Numbered from the stretch's first letter, positions 5,982-13,525 are shown. The stretch: DNA of 15,499 nucleotides from an uncultured Lautropia sp. (GCA_938046755.1 CALIXC010000164.1:1-15499); one strand, 5' to 3'. Translations and numbers: made by a program. The notes: a model not told the origin generated them from the sequence alone.

Positions 5982-6440
5982 ATGAAGATAGCCATGGCGG
6001 GCGATCACGCCGGATTTGCGATGAAGGCGGCGCTGAAGAAGCGACTGGAGAGCCAGGGTCACGAGGTGGTGGACTTCGGGCCGTTCTCGGAGGAAGGCTG
6101 CGACCTGCCGGACTTCATCTACCCGGCGGCGCTGGCAGTAAGTGACGGGCAGGTGGATCGCGGCATCTTCATCGATGGCGTGGGCTACGGCAGCGCCCTG
6201 ATCGCCAACAAGATCCCAGGCGTGTATGCGGCCGTGGCGCAGGATCCGTTCTGCGCGGGACTGGCACGCTCGCACTCGAACACCAACGTGCTGTGCCTGG
6301 GCGGCAAGCTGATCGGCCCGGCCATCGCCGAAGTCATCGTCGACACCTGGATGACGACCGACTACCTGGCCGACAACCCGCGCTACACGCAGCGGGTGGA
6401 CAAGGTGGTGGAGATCGCGAAGAAGCACACGGTCAGATAA
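5982..6440 (+). CDS. RpiB/LacA/LacB-family sugar-phosphate isomerase lacking the usual catalytic Cys
   Basis: 152-aa cytosolic protein, full length for the RpiB family. Family landmarks are GDHAGF (7-12), DLPDF (41-45), GVGYGSALIANKIPG (66-80) and RSHSNTNVLCLGGK (96-109), including the conserved Arg-x-His. In classic ribose-5-phosphate isomerase B the second landmark is preceded by Cys (the CGTG motif); here that position is Asp65 (FIDGVGYG). The Mycobacterium-type alternative Glu, which aligns with Ser71, is also absent. The protein may therefore act on another sugar phosphate or by another base. No sugar-transport or kinase gene is nearby to reveal the substrate. ATG at 5982 has CGGAG upstream. 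Its TAA overlaps the ATG of the next small frame (TAATG). Confidence 0.85.
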   Translation: MKIAMAGDHAGFAMKAALKKRLESQGHEVVDFGPFSEEGCDLPDFIYPAALAVSDGQVDRGIFIDGVGYGSALIANKIPGVYAAVAQDPFCAGLARSHSNTNVLCLGGKLIGPAIAEVIVDTWMTTDYLADNPRYTQRVDKVVEIAKKHTVR

Positions 6441-6661
6441 TGACGCGGCATGAGGCTCTGAAAAGTCTCCCTTTCCGGGGCATGACTCATCTTGCCCCGG
6501 TGACTGCACATCTACCGAATGCAGTCATCGACGACTTGAGGGGTATGGGTGATGCACTGGCAGCCATTGGCCGCCAGTCCGGGCTGAACAATGAGGAGGT
6601 TGCTGCCATGGAACAGGCACGCGACAAGATAGCTGCAGAACCCATGCGCTTCGAGCCATGA
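6440..6661 (+). CDS. Small antitoxin-like protein (VapB-type), possibly relic
   Basis: 73-aa frame starting at an ATG that overlaps the rpiB-like stop; a GTG at 6500 is an alternative start after a hairpin and would give about 53 aa. The C-terminal part (GLNNEEVAAMEQARDKIAAEPMRFEP) looks like the short acidic/amphipathic toxin-binding tails of antitoxins from PIN-toxin pairs, and its stop overlaps an ATG (ATGA) that begins a PIN-like peptide. That overlap and order are typical of vapBC operons. No DNA-binding domain can be recognised at the N-terminus, so the gene may itself be truncated. The assignment rests on context and resemblance only. Confidence 0.45.
   Translation: MTRHEALKSLPFRGMTHLAPVTAHLPNAVIDDLRGMGDALAAIGRQSGLNNEEVAAMEQARDKIAAEPMRFEP
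6475..6500 (+). terminator. Hairpin with 8-bp GC stem after the rpiB-like gene
   Basis: CCGGGGCA, a 10-base loop, then TGCCCCGG is a perfect 8-bp stem 35 bases after the rpiB-like stop. There is no T-tract. It could stabilise the 3' end of the rpiB-like mRNA, and it also lies just before the alternative GTG start of the antitoxin-like frame. Confidence 0.35.
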
Positions 6662-6705
6662 TCCTTCCAGATGCCAACATCATCTCGCGGCTTTCCGAGG
6701 ACTGA
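6658..6705 (+). pseudogene. Truncated PIN-domain (VapC-like) toxin remnant
   Basis: A 15-codon frame, MILPDANIISRLSED, that overlaps the preceding stop by ATGA. The opening hydrophobic residues followed by D-x-N-x-x-S match the first strand and first catalytic Asp of PIN-domain ribonucleases of the VapC family, normally about 130 aa. The frame then stops at 6703-6705, and the following 45 bases run into the 3' end of purB. No continuation of the domain was seen in other frames, so all but the N-terminus seems deleted. Confidence 0.45.
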
Positions 6706-6750
6706 TGCGGGGACGCAATCGAACAAGCGCCGGCAGCCCACTCCCCCGGA

Positions 6751-8124
6751 TCACACCTTCTTCGCCAGCGCCTCGGCCCGGCCGATGTAGCTGGCCGGCG
6801 TGAGCGCCCGCAGCTGGGCGCGAGCGGTTTCGGGGATGTCCAGCCCGTCGATGAAGGTGCTCAGGTCCGCCTGGCCGATGTGGCGGCCGCGGGTGAGTTC
6901 CTTCAGTTTCTCGTAGGGTTTTTCCACACCATAGCGACGCATGACGGTCTGGATGGGTTCGGCCAGCACTTCCCAGTTGGCGTCCAGGTCGGCAGCCAGG
7001 GCGGCTTCGGCCACCTGCAACTTGCCCAGGCCGCGCTGGGCGGAGTCGTAGGCCAGCAGGCTGTAGCCCAGGGCCACGCCCACGTTGCGCAGGACGGTGG
7101 AGTCGGTCAGGTCACGCTGCCAGCGGCTGACGGGCAGTTTCTGGGCCAGGTGCGACAGCAGGGCGTTGGCCAGGCCCAGGTTGCCTTCGGCGTTCTCGAA
7201 GTCGATGGGGTTGACCTTGTGCGGCATGGTGGAGGACCCCACTTCACCGGCCTTGAGCTTCTGGGTGAAGTAGCCGATGGAGATGTAGCTCCAGATGTCG
7301 CGGCACAGGTCCAGCAGCACGGTATTGAAGCTCACCAGGGCGTGGAAGAGATCGGCCATGTAGTCGTGCGGCTCGATCTGGGTAGTGAGCGGGTTGAAGG
7401 TGAGGCCCAGTCGGCCTTCGACGACCTGCTGCGAGAAAGCGGGCCAGTCCACGTCGGGGTAGGCAGACAGATGGGCGTTATAGTTGCCCACGGCGCCGTT
7501 CATCTTGCCCAGGATGGCCACGCCGGCGATGCGGGCGCGTGCCTGCTGCATGCGCTGAACGACGTTGGCGATTTCCTTGCCCAGGGTGGTGGGCGATGCG
7601 GGCTGGCCGTGGGTGCGCGACAGCATGGGCAGCGCGGCATACTGGTGGGCCATGCCGCGCAGGGTGTCGATGATGGCATCGATGGCCGGCAGGATGACCT
7701 TTTCACGGCTGCCCTTGAGCATGAGGCCGTGCGAGGTGTTGTTGATGTCCTCGGAGGTGCAGGCGAAGTGGATGAACTCGCTGGCGGCGGCCAGTTCGGC
7801 GTCGTCGGCCACGCGGCTCTTCAGGAAATACTCGACGGCCTTCACGTCGTGGTTGGTCGTGCGCTCGAAGGCCTTGATGGCCTGGGCATCGGCGCTGCTG
7901 AAGTCCTGCACAATGGCTTCCAGACGCTGACGGGCGGCCGGGCTGAAGGGCTTCAGTTCGGGCAGACCGGCATCGGACAGGGCAATGAGCCAGGCCACTT
8001 CCACCTGCACGCGGTGATGCATGAAGGCAGCCTCGGACCAGTAGGCGCGCAGCGGCGCGACCTTGGCGGCATAGCGGCCATCCAGGGGGGACAGAGCATC
8101 AAGAGCGGAAGTGTCGGCGGTCAT
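6751..8124 (-). CDS. purB: Adenylosuccinate lyase
   Basis: 457-aa cytosolic enzyme of the fumarase/aspartase superfamily. It splits SAICAR to AICAR and adenylosuccinate to AMP, each with release of fumarate, in purine synthesis. The length equals that of the E. coli enzyme. Visible landmarks are LSPLDGRY near the start, TTNHDVKAVEY (90-99), TSED (123-126), the catalytic-His segment SRTHGQPASPTT (H171) and the superfamily signature SSTMPHKVNP (297-306) with the mobile-loop serines. The gene is intact and last in the minus-strand block mnmA-X-purB, 45 bases after the upstream gene. No clear Shine-Dalgarno sequence precedes the ATG; instead an imperfect hairpin abuts it. Confidence 0.98.
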   Translation of the reverse strand: MTADTSALDALSPLDGRYAAKVAPLRAYWSEAAFMHHRVQVEVAWLIALSDAGLPELKPFSPAARQRLEAIVQDFSSADAQAIKAFERTTNHDVKAVEYFLKSRVADDAELAAASEFIHFACTSEDINNTSHGLMLKGSREKVILPAIDAIIDTLRGMAHQYAALPMLSRTHGQPASPTTLGKEIANVVQRMQQARARIAGVAILGKMNGAVGNYNAHLSAYPDVDWPAFSQQVVEGRLGLTFNPLTTQIEPHDYMADLFHALVSFNTVLLDLCRDIWSYISIGYFTQKLKAGEVGSSTMPHKVNPIDFENAEGNLGLANALLSHLAQKLPVSRWQRDLTDSTVLRNVGVALGYSLLAYDSAQRGLGKLQVAEAALAADLDANWEVLAEPIQTVMRRYGVEKPYEKLKELTRGRHIGQADLSTFIDGLDIPETARAQLRALTPASYIGRAEALAKKV

Positions 8125-8164
8125 GATCGGGAGTCTTCGGGCGGGTACGGAAGAGCCCCCGATC
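8125..8164 (-). promoter_or_regulatory. Imperfect hairpin directly abutting the purB start codon
   Basis: GATCGGG (8125-8131) pairs with CCCGATC (8158-8164) and TCTTC (8134-8138) with GAAGA (8150-8154), around a 10-base loop and a small internal bulge. On the minus strand the 3' arm ends immediately before the purB ATG, so folding would bury the ribosome entry site. There is no T-tract, so this is not a typical terminator. A role in translational control or in separating purB from the upstream gene is inference. Confidence 0.45.
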
Positions 8165-8169
8165 TTACC

Positions 8170-8991
8170 CTACAGCAGCTTGTAAAGCCGTTCGCCCACG
8201 GATTGCAGGGTATGGGCCGCGCCGGGCAGGCAGCGGGCGTGGTGCAGCGGCAGTGCGCTGGCAAACAGGTTCCACTGGGCCAGCAGGCGCACACCGCCCG
8301 TACCCTGCTGGACCACGGCATTCAGCCATTTCTCCAGCATCACGCGGCGCGTTTCCATCTGCTCCCAGTGAGCCAGGTCGTGCGACCAGCAGGCGCTGAC
8401 GCCATCAAGCAGCAGCTGACTCATCAGCAGGCGCCGGCGCGACCTGCCCTCGCTGCCGCCGGCAGTCTTGATGTCCACCGGCGGCAACAAGGCGCCCAAC
8501 GGGGCGGCCACTTCCTGCGCCATGGGCAGCATCAGGCGGGCGATGTCCAGCGTGGGCCGGGTGCGGGTGGCGTCCGCCACGGTACGCCAGCGGGCCTCCA
8601 GCTGAGCCATGTCGCCCCGCTCAATGCGGGTGAACAGCTCGCGCTTGATGCGCTGCATCAGCCCGCCGCCCTGACGGCGCAGACCATCGAGGGTGGTGTG
8701 ATCGGCCTGACCGTCTGCACCGGACAAGGCATAACCGGCCAGCAGCTGGGTGTGGATCAGCAGGAATTCGGTGATCAGCGTGCGTTGACCCGCCGAGATC
8801 GGCCCCAGGGGTCGCCGAGACGTGGTGGCCAGCACCGGGCGCCCCAGCAGGACTCCCAGGCCGATGGTCATGAGCTGCAGCAGGCGGCGGCGCTGGCGAC
8901 GCACCATCACGGGGCGCGAACGTGCCGCGCCCCCCCGCACCGCTCTGGCGCCGGGTGCAGGAAGGTCTCGATCTGTGCCCAGGATGTCCAT
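8170..8991 (-). CDS. Uncharacterised exported or membrane-anchored protein in the hflD position
   Basis: 273 aa from the ATG at 8991, or 245 aa from the ATG at 8907. The second start is attractive because it puts VRRQRRRLLQLMTIGLGVLLGRPVLA at the N-terminus, a basic region plus hydrophobic stretch ending in a plausible signal-peptidase site (VLA-T). Neither start has a good ribosome binding site. The rest is mostly helical, rich in Leu, Arg and Gln, with PLGALLPPV in the middle and WSHDLAHWEQMETRR in the C-terminal third. I recognise no domain. It sits between mnmA and purB, the place hflD takes in E. coli. Similarity to HflD by eye is limited to short patches (APLG, LLLDGV) and could be chance. 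It probably shares a transcript with purB. Confidence 0.65.
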   Translation of the reverse strand: MDILGTDRDLPAPGARAVRGGAARSRPVMVRRQRRRLLQLMTIGLGVLLGRPVLATTSRRPLGPISAGQRTLITEFLLIHTQLLAGYALSGADGQADHTTLDGLRRQGGGLMQRIKRELFTRIERGDMAQLEARWRTVADATRTRPTLDIARLMLPMAQEVAAPLGALLPPVDIKTAGGSEGRSRRRLLMSQLLLDGVSACWSHDLAHWEQMETRRVMLEKWLNAVVQQGTGGVRLLAQWNLFASALPLHHARCLPGAAHTLQSVGERLYKLL

Positions 8992-9094
8992 GAGCCGGAT
9001 TCTGGCACCCGGGCAGGGCCGGCGCCATGGCCTGCGGACGAATGGATGGCTTGGTCGGCCGGATGCAGGGCGCCCACCAGCGGCCCCCAGGCGT

Positions 9095-9125
9095 CAGGGG
9101 CCCGACAGCCGATATCGAGCCCCTG
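9095..9125 (-). terminator. GC hairpin in the mnmA downstream gap
   Basis: CAGGGGC and GCCCCTG form a 7-bp stem with a 17-base loop containing the palindrome CGATATCG. It lies in the 183-base gap between mnmA and the following gene. It has no T-tract, so it is at best a weak or Rho-assisted 3' end for mnmA. Confidence 0.25.
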
Positions 9126-9174
9126 CAGAGTGGCGGACGCGAACCAAGGGGAGCGGGCGCCCTCCCCCTCACCG

Positions 9175-10356
9175 TCAGCCCTGCCGGTCGATGATGGCCC
9201 CGCCCAGGCAGACCTCGCCGTCGTAGAAGACGACGGACTGTCCAGGGGTGACGGCCCACTGAGGCTGCGCAAAGCCCACCTCGATGCGTGAGGTGGCCTT
9301 CTCGGTCCCGGTGGCTGTCGACGATGCGTTTGCCAGGGCTGCGTCCGTGGGGGCGCCCTCCTCCGGCGACGAGGGCTGCACCCACCCTTCGGCATCCTGC
9401 TGGCGGTAGCGGCACTTCACGCCATAGGGGCGACCCGGCTCGGGAGCCGTGCCGATCCAGTGGACATCGCGTGCAGCCAGCCGCTGGGTGAGCAGCAAGG
9501 GGTGGTCGTGGCCGCGCACCACGATGAGGGTGTTGGTGGCCAGATCCTTGCCGGCCACGAACCAGGGCGTGCCGTCGGCGTTGTCGCGCCGGCCACCGAT
9601 GCCAATGCCCTTGCGCTGACCCAGGGTATAGAACGAGAGCCCGACGTGCTCGCCCACCTGCACACCCCGGTCATCGACCATCGGGCCCGGCTGGGTGGGC
9701 AGATAGCGAGACAGGAACTCGCGGAACGGGCGTTCGCCGATGAAGCAGATGCCGGTGGAGTCCTTCTTGGTGGCGTTGGGCAGCCCGATGCGGGCGGCAA
9801 TCTCGCGCACTTCGGGCTTGGTGATGCCTGCCAGCGGGAAGACGGCCCGCGAGAGCTGATACTGGTTCAGCCGGTGCAGGAAGTAGCTCTGGTCCTTGTT
9901 GGCGTCCGCACCGCGCAGCAGTTGCACCAGGCCGTCGGGCCCGATGCGGTTGCCGGCATAGTGGCCGGTGGCGATGCGCTCGGCCCCCAGCGCCAAGGCG
10001 TGGTCCAGGAAGGCCTTGAACTTGATCTCGGCGTTGCAGAGGATGTCGGGATTGGGCGTGAAGCCGGCCTCGTAGGCCTGCAGGAACAGACTGAAGACCC
10101 GCTCGCGGTAGTCGGCGGCGAAGTTGACGGCCTCAAGGTCGATGCCGATCACATCGGCCACGCTGGCGGCGTCCAGCCAGTCCTGGCGCGACGAGCAGTA
10201 CTCGCTGTCATCGTCGTCTTCCCAGTTCTTCATGAAGAGGCCGGTGACCTGCCAGCCTACCTCTTTCAGCAGCCAGGCGCTGACGGCAGAATCGACGCCG
10301 CCCGAGAGCCCTACAACGATCTGACGGCCTTCTCCGTCCGGTAATGTACGTTTCAT
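9175..10356 (-). CDS. mnmA: tRNA-specific 2-thiouridylase MnmA
   Basis: 393-aa cytosolic enzyme that thiolates uridine 34 of tRNA-Lys, -Glu and -Gln using ATP and sulfur relayed from IscS/TusE. It has the PP-loop SGGVDS (18-23), the nucleophile Cys107 in NPDILCNAEIKF, the second catalytic Cys204 in STGICFIGERPF, the conserved GHYA and KDQSYFL blocks, and the C-terminal AVTPGQSVVFYDGEVCLGG. The protein is about 25 residues longer than the E. coli enzyme because of an Ala/Ser/Thr/Glu-rich insertion at about 329-356, between the RYRQ and RIEV strands of the C-terminal barrel. The start at 10356 follows a -10-like TACAAT by only six bases, so the mRNA could be nearly leaderless; no Shine-Dalgarno sequence is seen. 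It is the first gene of the mnmA-X-purB block and divergent from pntAA. Confidence 0.97.
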   Translation of the reverse strand: MKRTLPDGEGRQIVVGLSGGVDSAVSAWLLKEVGWQVTGLFMKNWEDDDDSEYCSSRQDWLDAASVADVIGIDLEAVNFAADYRERVFSLFLQAYEAGFTPNPDILCNAEIKFKAFLDHALALGAERIATGHYAGNRIGPDGLVQLLRGADANKDQSYFLHRLNQYQLSRAVFPLAGITKPEVREIAARIGLPNATKKDSTGICFIGERPFREFLSRYLPTQPGPMVDDRGVQVGEHVGLSFYTLGQRKGIGIGGRRDNADGTPWFVAGKDLATNTLIVVRGHDHPLLLTQRLAARDVHWIGTAPEPGRPYGVKCRYRQQDAEGWVQPSSPEEGAPTDAALANASSTATGTEKATSRIEVGFAQPQWAVTPGQSVVFYDGEVCLGGAIIDRQG

Positions 10357-10488
10357 GCGAACATTGTAGAAAATTATGGAAACCCTTAAGGGAAGTTCCG
10401 GTCACCCCTGCCTCCTCGCCTGCAGCCAGCCTGCCGGGGAGCGGCATGACCCGGAGGCCCCTGAAACCCCCCAAGAAAGGATCTGCCC
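10357..10488. promoter_or_regulatory. Divergent promoter region of mnmA and pntAA
   Basis: The left end is an AT-rich patch (10360-10390). On the minus strand it carries TACAAT (complement of 10363-10368), the best -10 for mnmA. On the plus strand TTGTAG, 17 bases and TAAGGG make only a poor promoter for pntAA. A 10-bp palindrome CCCTTAAGGG (10383-10392) lies in the middle and could be a shared operator. The pntAA ribosome binding site is GAAAGGA, seven bases before its ATG. Confidence 0.4.
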
Positions 10489-11613
10489 ATGAAAATCGGG
10501 ATCCCGAAAGAGCGACGTCCAGGCGAAACCCGGGTGGCCGCCACGCCAGAGACCGTCAAGAAACTGGTCAAGGCGGGCCACGAAGTGCTGGTTGAACACG
10601 AGGCCGGTGTGGCCTCCGATATCACCGATGCAGCCTATGAGGAAGCCGGCGCACAGATCGTGGATACGGCCGGCGCCTTCGGCGCCGAGCTGGTGGCCAA
10701 GGTGCGCGGCCCCATGGAAGAAGAACTGCCCCAACTGAAGGCAGGTTCCACCCTGCTGGGCATGCTCAACCCCCACCATACCGACAGCCTGGCGCGTCTG
10801 GCCGCCACAGGCGTGACGGCCTTCGCCCTGGAGGCCGCCCCGCGCACCACGCGCGCCCAGAGCCTGGATGTCCTCTCATCTCAGGCCAATATCGCCGGAT
10901 ACAAAGCCGTGCTGGTCGCAGCTAACCTGTACCAGCGCTTCTTCCCCATGATGATGACGGCTGCCGGTACCGCCAAGGCGGCCCGGGTGGTCATCCTGGG
11001 TGCCGGCGTGGCCGGTCTGCAGGCCATCGCCACGGCCCGCCGCCTGGGTGCGGTAGTCGAGGCCTCGGACGTGCGTCCGGCCGTGAAGGAGCAGATTGAG
11101 TCGCTGGGCGCCAAGTTCATCGACGTGCCCTACGAGACCGATGAGGAACGCGAAGCAGCCGCCGGTGTGGGTGGCTATGCACGCCCGATGCCGCCGTCCT
11201 GGCTGGAACGCCAGGCCAAGGCCGTGGCCGAGCGCATCCGCCAGGCCGACGTGGTGATCACCACGGCCCTCATCCCGGGCCGCAAGGCGCCGGTACTGGT
11301 CACGCGCGCCATGGTCGAATCCATGCGCCCCGGCTCGGTGGTGGTGGACATGGCTGTTGAACAGGGCGGCAACTGCGAACTGTCGAAGGCCGACAACGTG
11401 GTGCGCCACCAGGGCGTGAGCATCGCCGGGGTGGGCAACCTGCCCGCCATGGTGCCGGCCGACGCCTCGGCGTTTTACGCCCGCAACATCCTTGATTTCC
11501 TGAAGCTGATCGTCGACGACGAGAAGAAGCTCAAGATCGACCTGGAAGACGACATCGTGAAGGCCTGCCTGGTGGCCCGCGACGGCCAGGTGCTGCGCGA
11601 GCAGAAGGCCTGA
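10489..11613 (+). CDS. pntAA: Proton-translocating NAD(P) transhydrogenase subunit alpha part 1 (NAD(H)-binding domain I)
   Basis: 374-aa cytosolic dI subunit of the membrane transhydrogenase, which uses the proton gradient to move hydride from NADH to NADP+ and supplies NADPH. The split form (separate PntAA and PntAB) is that of Rhodospirillum and many alpha- and betaproteobacteria, unlike the fused E. coli PntA. Visible features are the alanine-dehydrogenase-like start MKIGIPKERRPGETRVAATP, the SRAQSLDVLSSQANIAGY-type block (here TRAQSLD, 121-127) that contacts the nicotinamide, and the Rossmann motif GAGVAGL (171-177) followed by acidic EASD (191-194) for NAD specificity. GAKFIDV and the RPGSVVVDMAVEQGGNCE block follow. 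It is the first gene of the operon, 54 bases before pntAB. Confidence 0.97.
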   Translation: MKIGIPKERRPGETRVAATPETVKKLVKAGHEVLVEHEAGVASDITDAAYEEAGAQIVDTAGAFGAELVAKVRGPMEEELPQLKAGSTLLGMLNPHHTDSLARLAATGVTAFALEAAPRTTRAQSLDVLSSQANIAGYKAVLVAANLYQRFFPMMMTAAGTAKAARVVILGAGVAGLQAIATARRLGAVVEASDVRPAVKEQIESLGAKFIDVPYETDEEREAAAGVGGYARPMPPSWLERQAKAVAERIRQADVVITTALIPGRKAPVLVTRAMVESMRPGSVVVDMAVEQGGNCELSKADNVVRHQGVSIAGVGNLPAMVPADASAFYARNILDFLKLIVDDEKKLKIDLEDDIVKACLVARDGQVLREQKA

Positions 11614-11619
11614 GCCCGC

Positions 11620-11638
11620 GCCGGCCTGGACGGCCGGC
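11620..11638 (+). other. Intra-operon hairpin between pntAA and pntAB
   Basis: GCCGGCC-TGGAC-GGCCGGC is a perfect 7-bp GC stem with a 5-base loop, starting seven bases after the pntAA stop. There is no T-tract, so it is more likely an mRNA-stability or partial-attenuation element than a terminator. It could help set the stoichiometry between soluble dI and the membrane subunits. Confidence 0.45.
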
Positions 11639-11667
11639 TTCACCGAATACAACCAAGGTTTCACGAC

Positions 11668-11982
11668 ATGGAACTCGTCAATCACACCATCCTCAACCTG
11701 ATCATCCTGGTGCTGGCTATCTACGTGGGCTATCACGTGGTCTGGAACGTGACGCCGGCGCTGCACACGCCGCTGATGGCTGTTACCAACGCCATCTCGG
11801 CCATCGTCATCGTGGGTGCCATGCTGGCGGCGGCGCTCACCGACACCGGCCTGGGCAAGATCATGGGCCTTCTGGCCGTGATCCTCGCCTCCGTCAACGT
11901 GTTCGGGGGCTTCCTGGTCACCCGGCGCATGCTGGAGATGTTCAAGAAGAAGGAGCCGCGCAAGGCGGAGAAAAAGGCATGA
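11668..11982 (+). CDS. pntAB: Proton-translocating NAD(P) transhydrogenase subunit alpha part 2 (membrane)
   Basis: 104-aa inner-membrane protein, the small dII component that pairs with PntB to form the proton channel. It has three predicted membrane helices, roughly 8-29, 35-57 and 62-83, and a lysine-rich cytoplasmic tail (MFKKKEPRKAEKKA). The NHTILNLIILVLAIYVGYHVVWNVTPALHTPLM start is characteristic of PntAB. The size is typical. AAGG lies nine bases before the ATG. A 94-base spacer without features separates it from pntB. Confidence 0.95.
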   Translation: MELVNHTILNLIILVLAIYVGYHVVWNVTPALHTPLMAVTNAISAIVIVGAMLAAALTDTGLGKIMGLLAVILASVNVFGGFLVTRRMLEMFKKKEPRKAEKKA

Positions 11983-12076
11983 GGCAAGTCATGGCCCAAC
12001 CCCCCTTCGTCCCCGCGCAACCGGCTGCTTGGCAGCCTGACATCGCGCAGCCCGTATCGTTTTCTGGAGCATTCTG

Positions 12077-13525
12077 ATGAGCATGAATCTCGTCGTTCTG
12101 TTGTACCTGGTGGCCTCGGTGTGCTTCATCCAGGCTCTGAAGGGGCTGTCGCACCCCACCACCTCGCGCCGCGGCAACGTCTTCGGCATGGTGGGCATGC
12201 TGATCGCCATCGTCACCACCGTGGCGCTGATCCTGAAGCTGCAGGGGGCCGCCGGCACCCAGTCCAATGGCTCCGGCATCGCGCTGGTCATCTTTGGCCT
12301 GTTGGTGGGCGGCTCTGCCGGCACCGTCATGGCGCGCCGGGTGGAAATGACCAAGATGCCCGAGCTGGTGGCCTTCATGCACTCGATGATCGGCCTGGCG
12401 GCGGTGTTCATCGCCATCGCCTGCGTGGCCGAGCCGTGGGCCTTCAACATCGTCGGCCACGGTGAGCCCATCCCGGTGGGCAACCGCATCGAGCTGTTCA
12501 TCGGCACCTTCGTGGGCGCCATCACCTTCTCGGGCTCCGTCATCGCCTTCGGCAAGCTCTCGGGCAAGTACAAGTTCCGCCTGTTCCAGGGCGCGCCCGT
12601 CATCTTTGCCGGCCAGCATGCACTCAACCTCATCCTAGCCATCGCCATGGTGCTGTGCGGCATCTGGTTCACAGCCACCCAGGGCTGGACGCCCTTCTGG
12701 CTGATGACGGCCATCGCCTTCGTGCTGGGCGTGCTGATCATCATCCCGATCGGCGGCGCCGACATGCCGGTGGTGGTCTCGATGCTCAACAGCTACTCGG
12801 GCTGGGCGGCAGCCGGCATCGGCTTTTCGCTGAACAACCCGATGCTGATCATCGCCGGTTCGCTCGTGGGCTCCAGCGGCGCCATCCTCTCGTACATCAT
12901 GTGCAAGGCGATGAACCGCTCGTTCTTCAACGTGATCCTGGGCGGCTTCGGTGCCGATCCGGCCGCTGCCGGCCAGGCAGGCGGTGCCAAGGAACAGCGC
13001 CCGGTGCGCAGCGGCTCGGCCGACGATGCAGCCTTCATGCTGGCCAACGCCGACTCGGTCATCATCGTTCCGGGCTACGGCCTGGCGGTGGCCCGTGCCC
13101 AGCACCCGCTGAAGGAACTCACCGACAAGCTGATCGAGAAAGGCGTGCAGGTGCGCTATGCCATCCACCCGGTGGCCGGCCGGATGCCGGGGCACATGAA
13201 CGTGCTGCTGGCCGAGGCCGAGGTGCCCTACGACCAGGTGTTCGAGATGGAGGACATCAACCCCGAGTTCAGCGAGACCGACGTGGTGCTGGTGCTGGGC
13301 GCCAACGACGTGGTGAACCCGGCCGCGAAGGATCCCAACTCGCCCATCGCCGGCATGCCCATCCTGGACGCCTACAAGGCCGGCCAGGTGATCGTGAACA
13401 AGCGTTCGATGGCCTCCGGCTACGCCGGCCTGGACAACGAGCTGTTCTACATGCCCAAGACCATGATGGTGTTCGGCGACGCCAAGAAGGTCGTCGAGGA
13501 CATGGTCAAGGCCATGGAAGGCTGA
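12077..13525 (+). CDS. pntB: NAD(P) transhydrogenase subunit beta
   Basis: 482-aa inner-membrane protein. The N-terminal two thirds carry about nine membrane helices of dII, including the proton-channel His102 (AFMHSMIGLAA). The C-terminal domain dIII binds NADP(H): GYGLAVARAQHP (334-344), GANDVVNP (408-415) and the NADP-specific KRSMASGYAG (442-451). A hydrophilic linker at about 290-316 joins the two. The ATG at 12077 has GGAG seven bases upstream; a second Met at codon 3 is possible. It is slightly longer than the E. coli protein (462 aa). It is the last gene of the operon, followed 98 bases later by a strong terminator. Confidence 0.97.
   Translation: MSMNLVVLLYLVASVCFIQALKGLSHPTTSRRGNVFGMVGMLIAIVTTVALILKLQGAAGTQSNGSGIALVIFGLLVGGSAGTVMARRVEMTKMPELVAFMHSMIGLAAVFIAIACVAEPWAFNIVGHGEPIPVGNRIELFIGTFVGAITFSGSVIAFGKLSGKYKFRLFQGAPVIFAGQHALNLILAIAMVLCGIWFTATQGWTPFWLMTAIAFVLGVLIIIPIGGADMPVVVSMLNSYSGWAAAGIGFSLNNPMLIIAGSLVGSSGAILSYIMCKAMNRSFFNVILGGFGADPAAAGQAGGAKEQRPVRSGSADDAAFMLANADSVIIVPGYGLAVARAQHPLKELTDKLIEKGVQVRYAIHPVAGRMPGHMNVLLAEAEVPYDQVFEMEDINPEFSETDVVLVLGANDVVNPAAKDPNSPIAGMPILDAYKAGQVIVNKRSMASGYAGLDNELFYMPKTMMVFGDAKKVVEDMVKAMEG

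Noticed and set aside
6880..9291. 803-codon open frame on the plus strand opposite purB and the next gene
   Set aside because: It is antisense to well-supported genes, Gly/His/Gln-rich with no domain, and is explained by the codon bias of purB.
10489..13525. A novel system around the transhydrogenase genes
   Set aside because: All three genes have canonical motifs, order and sizes; it is the ordinary split pnt operon.
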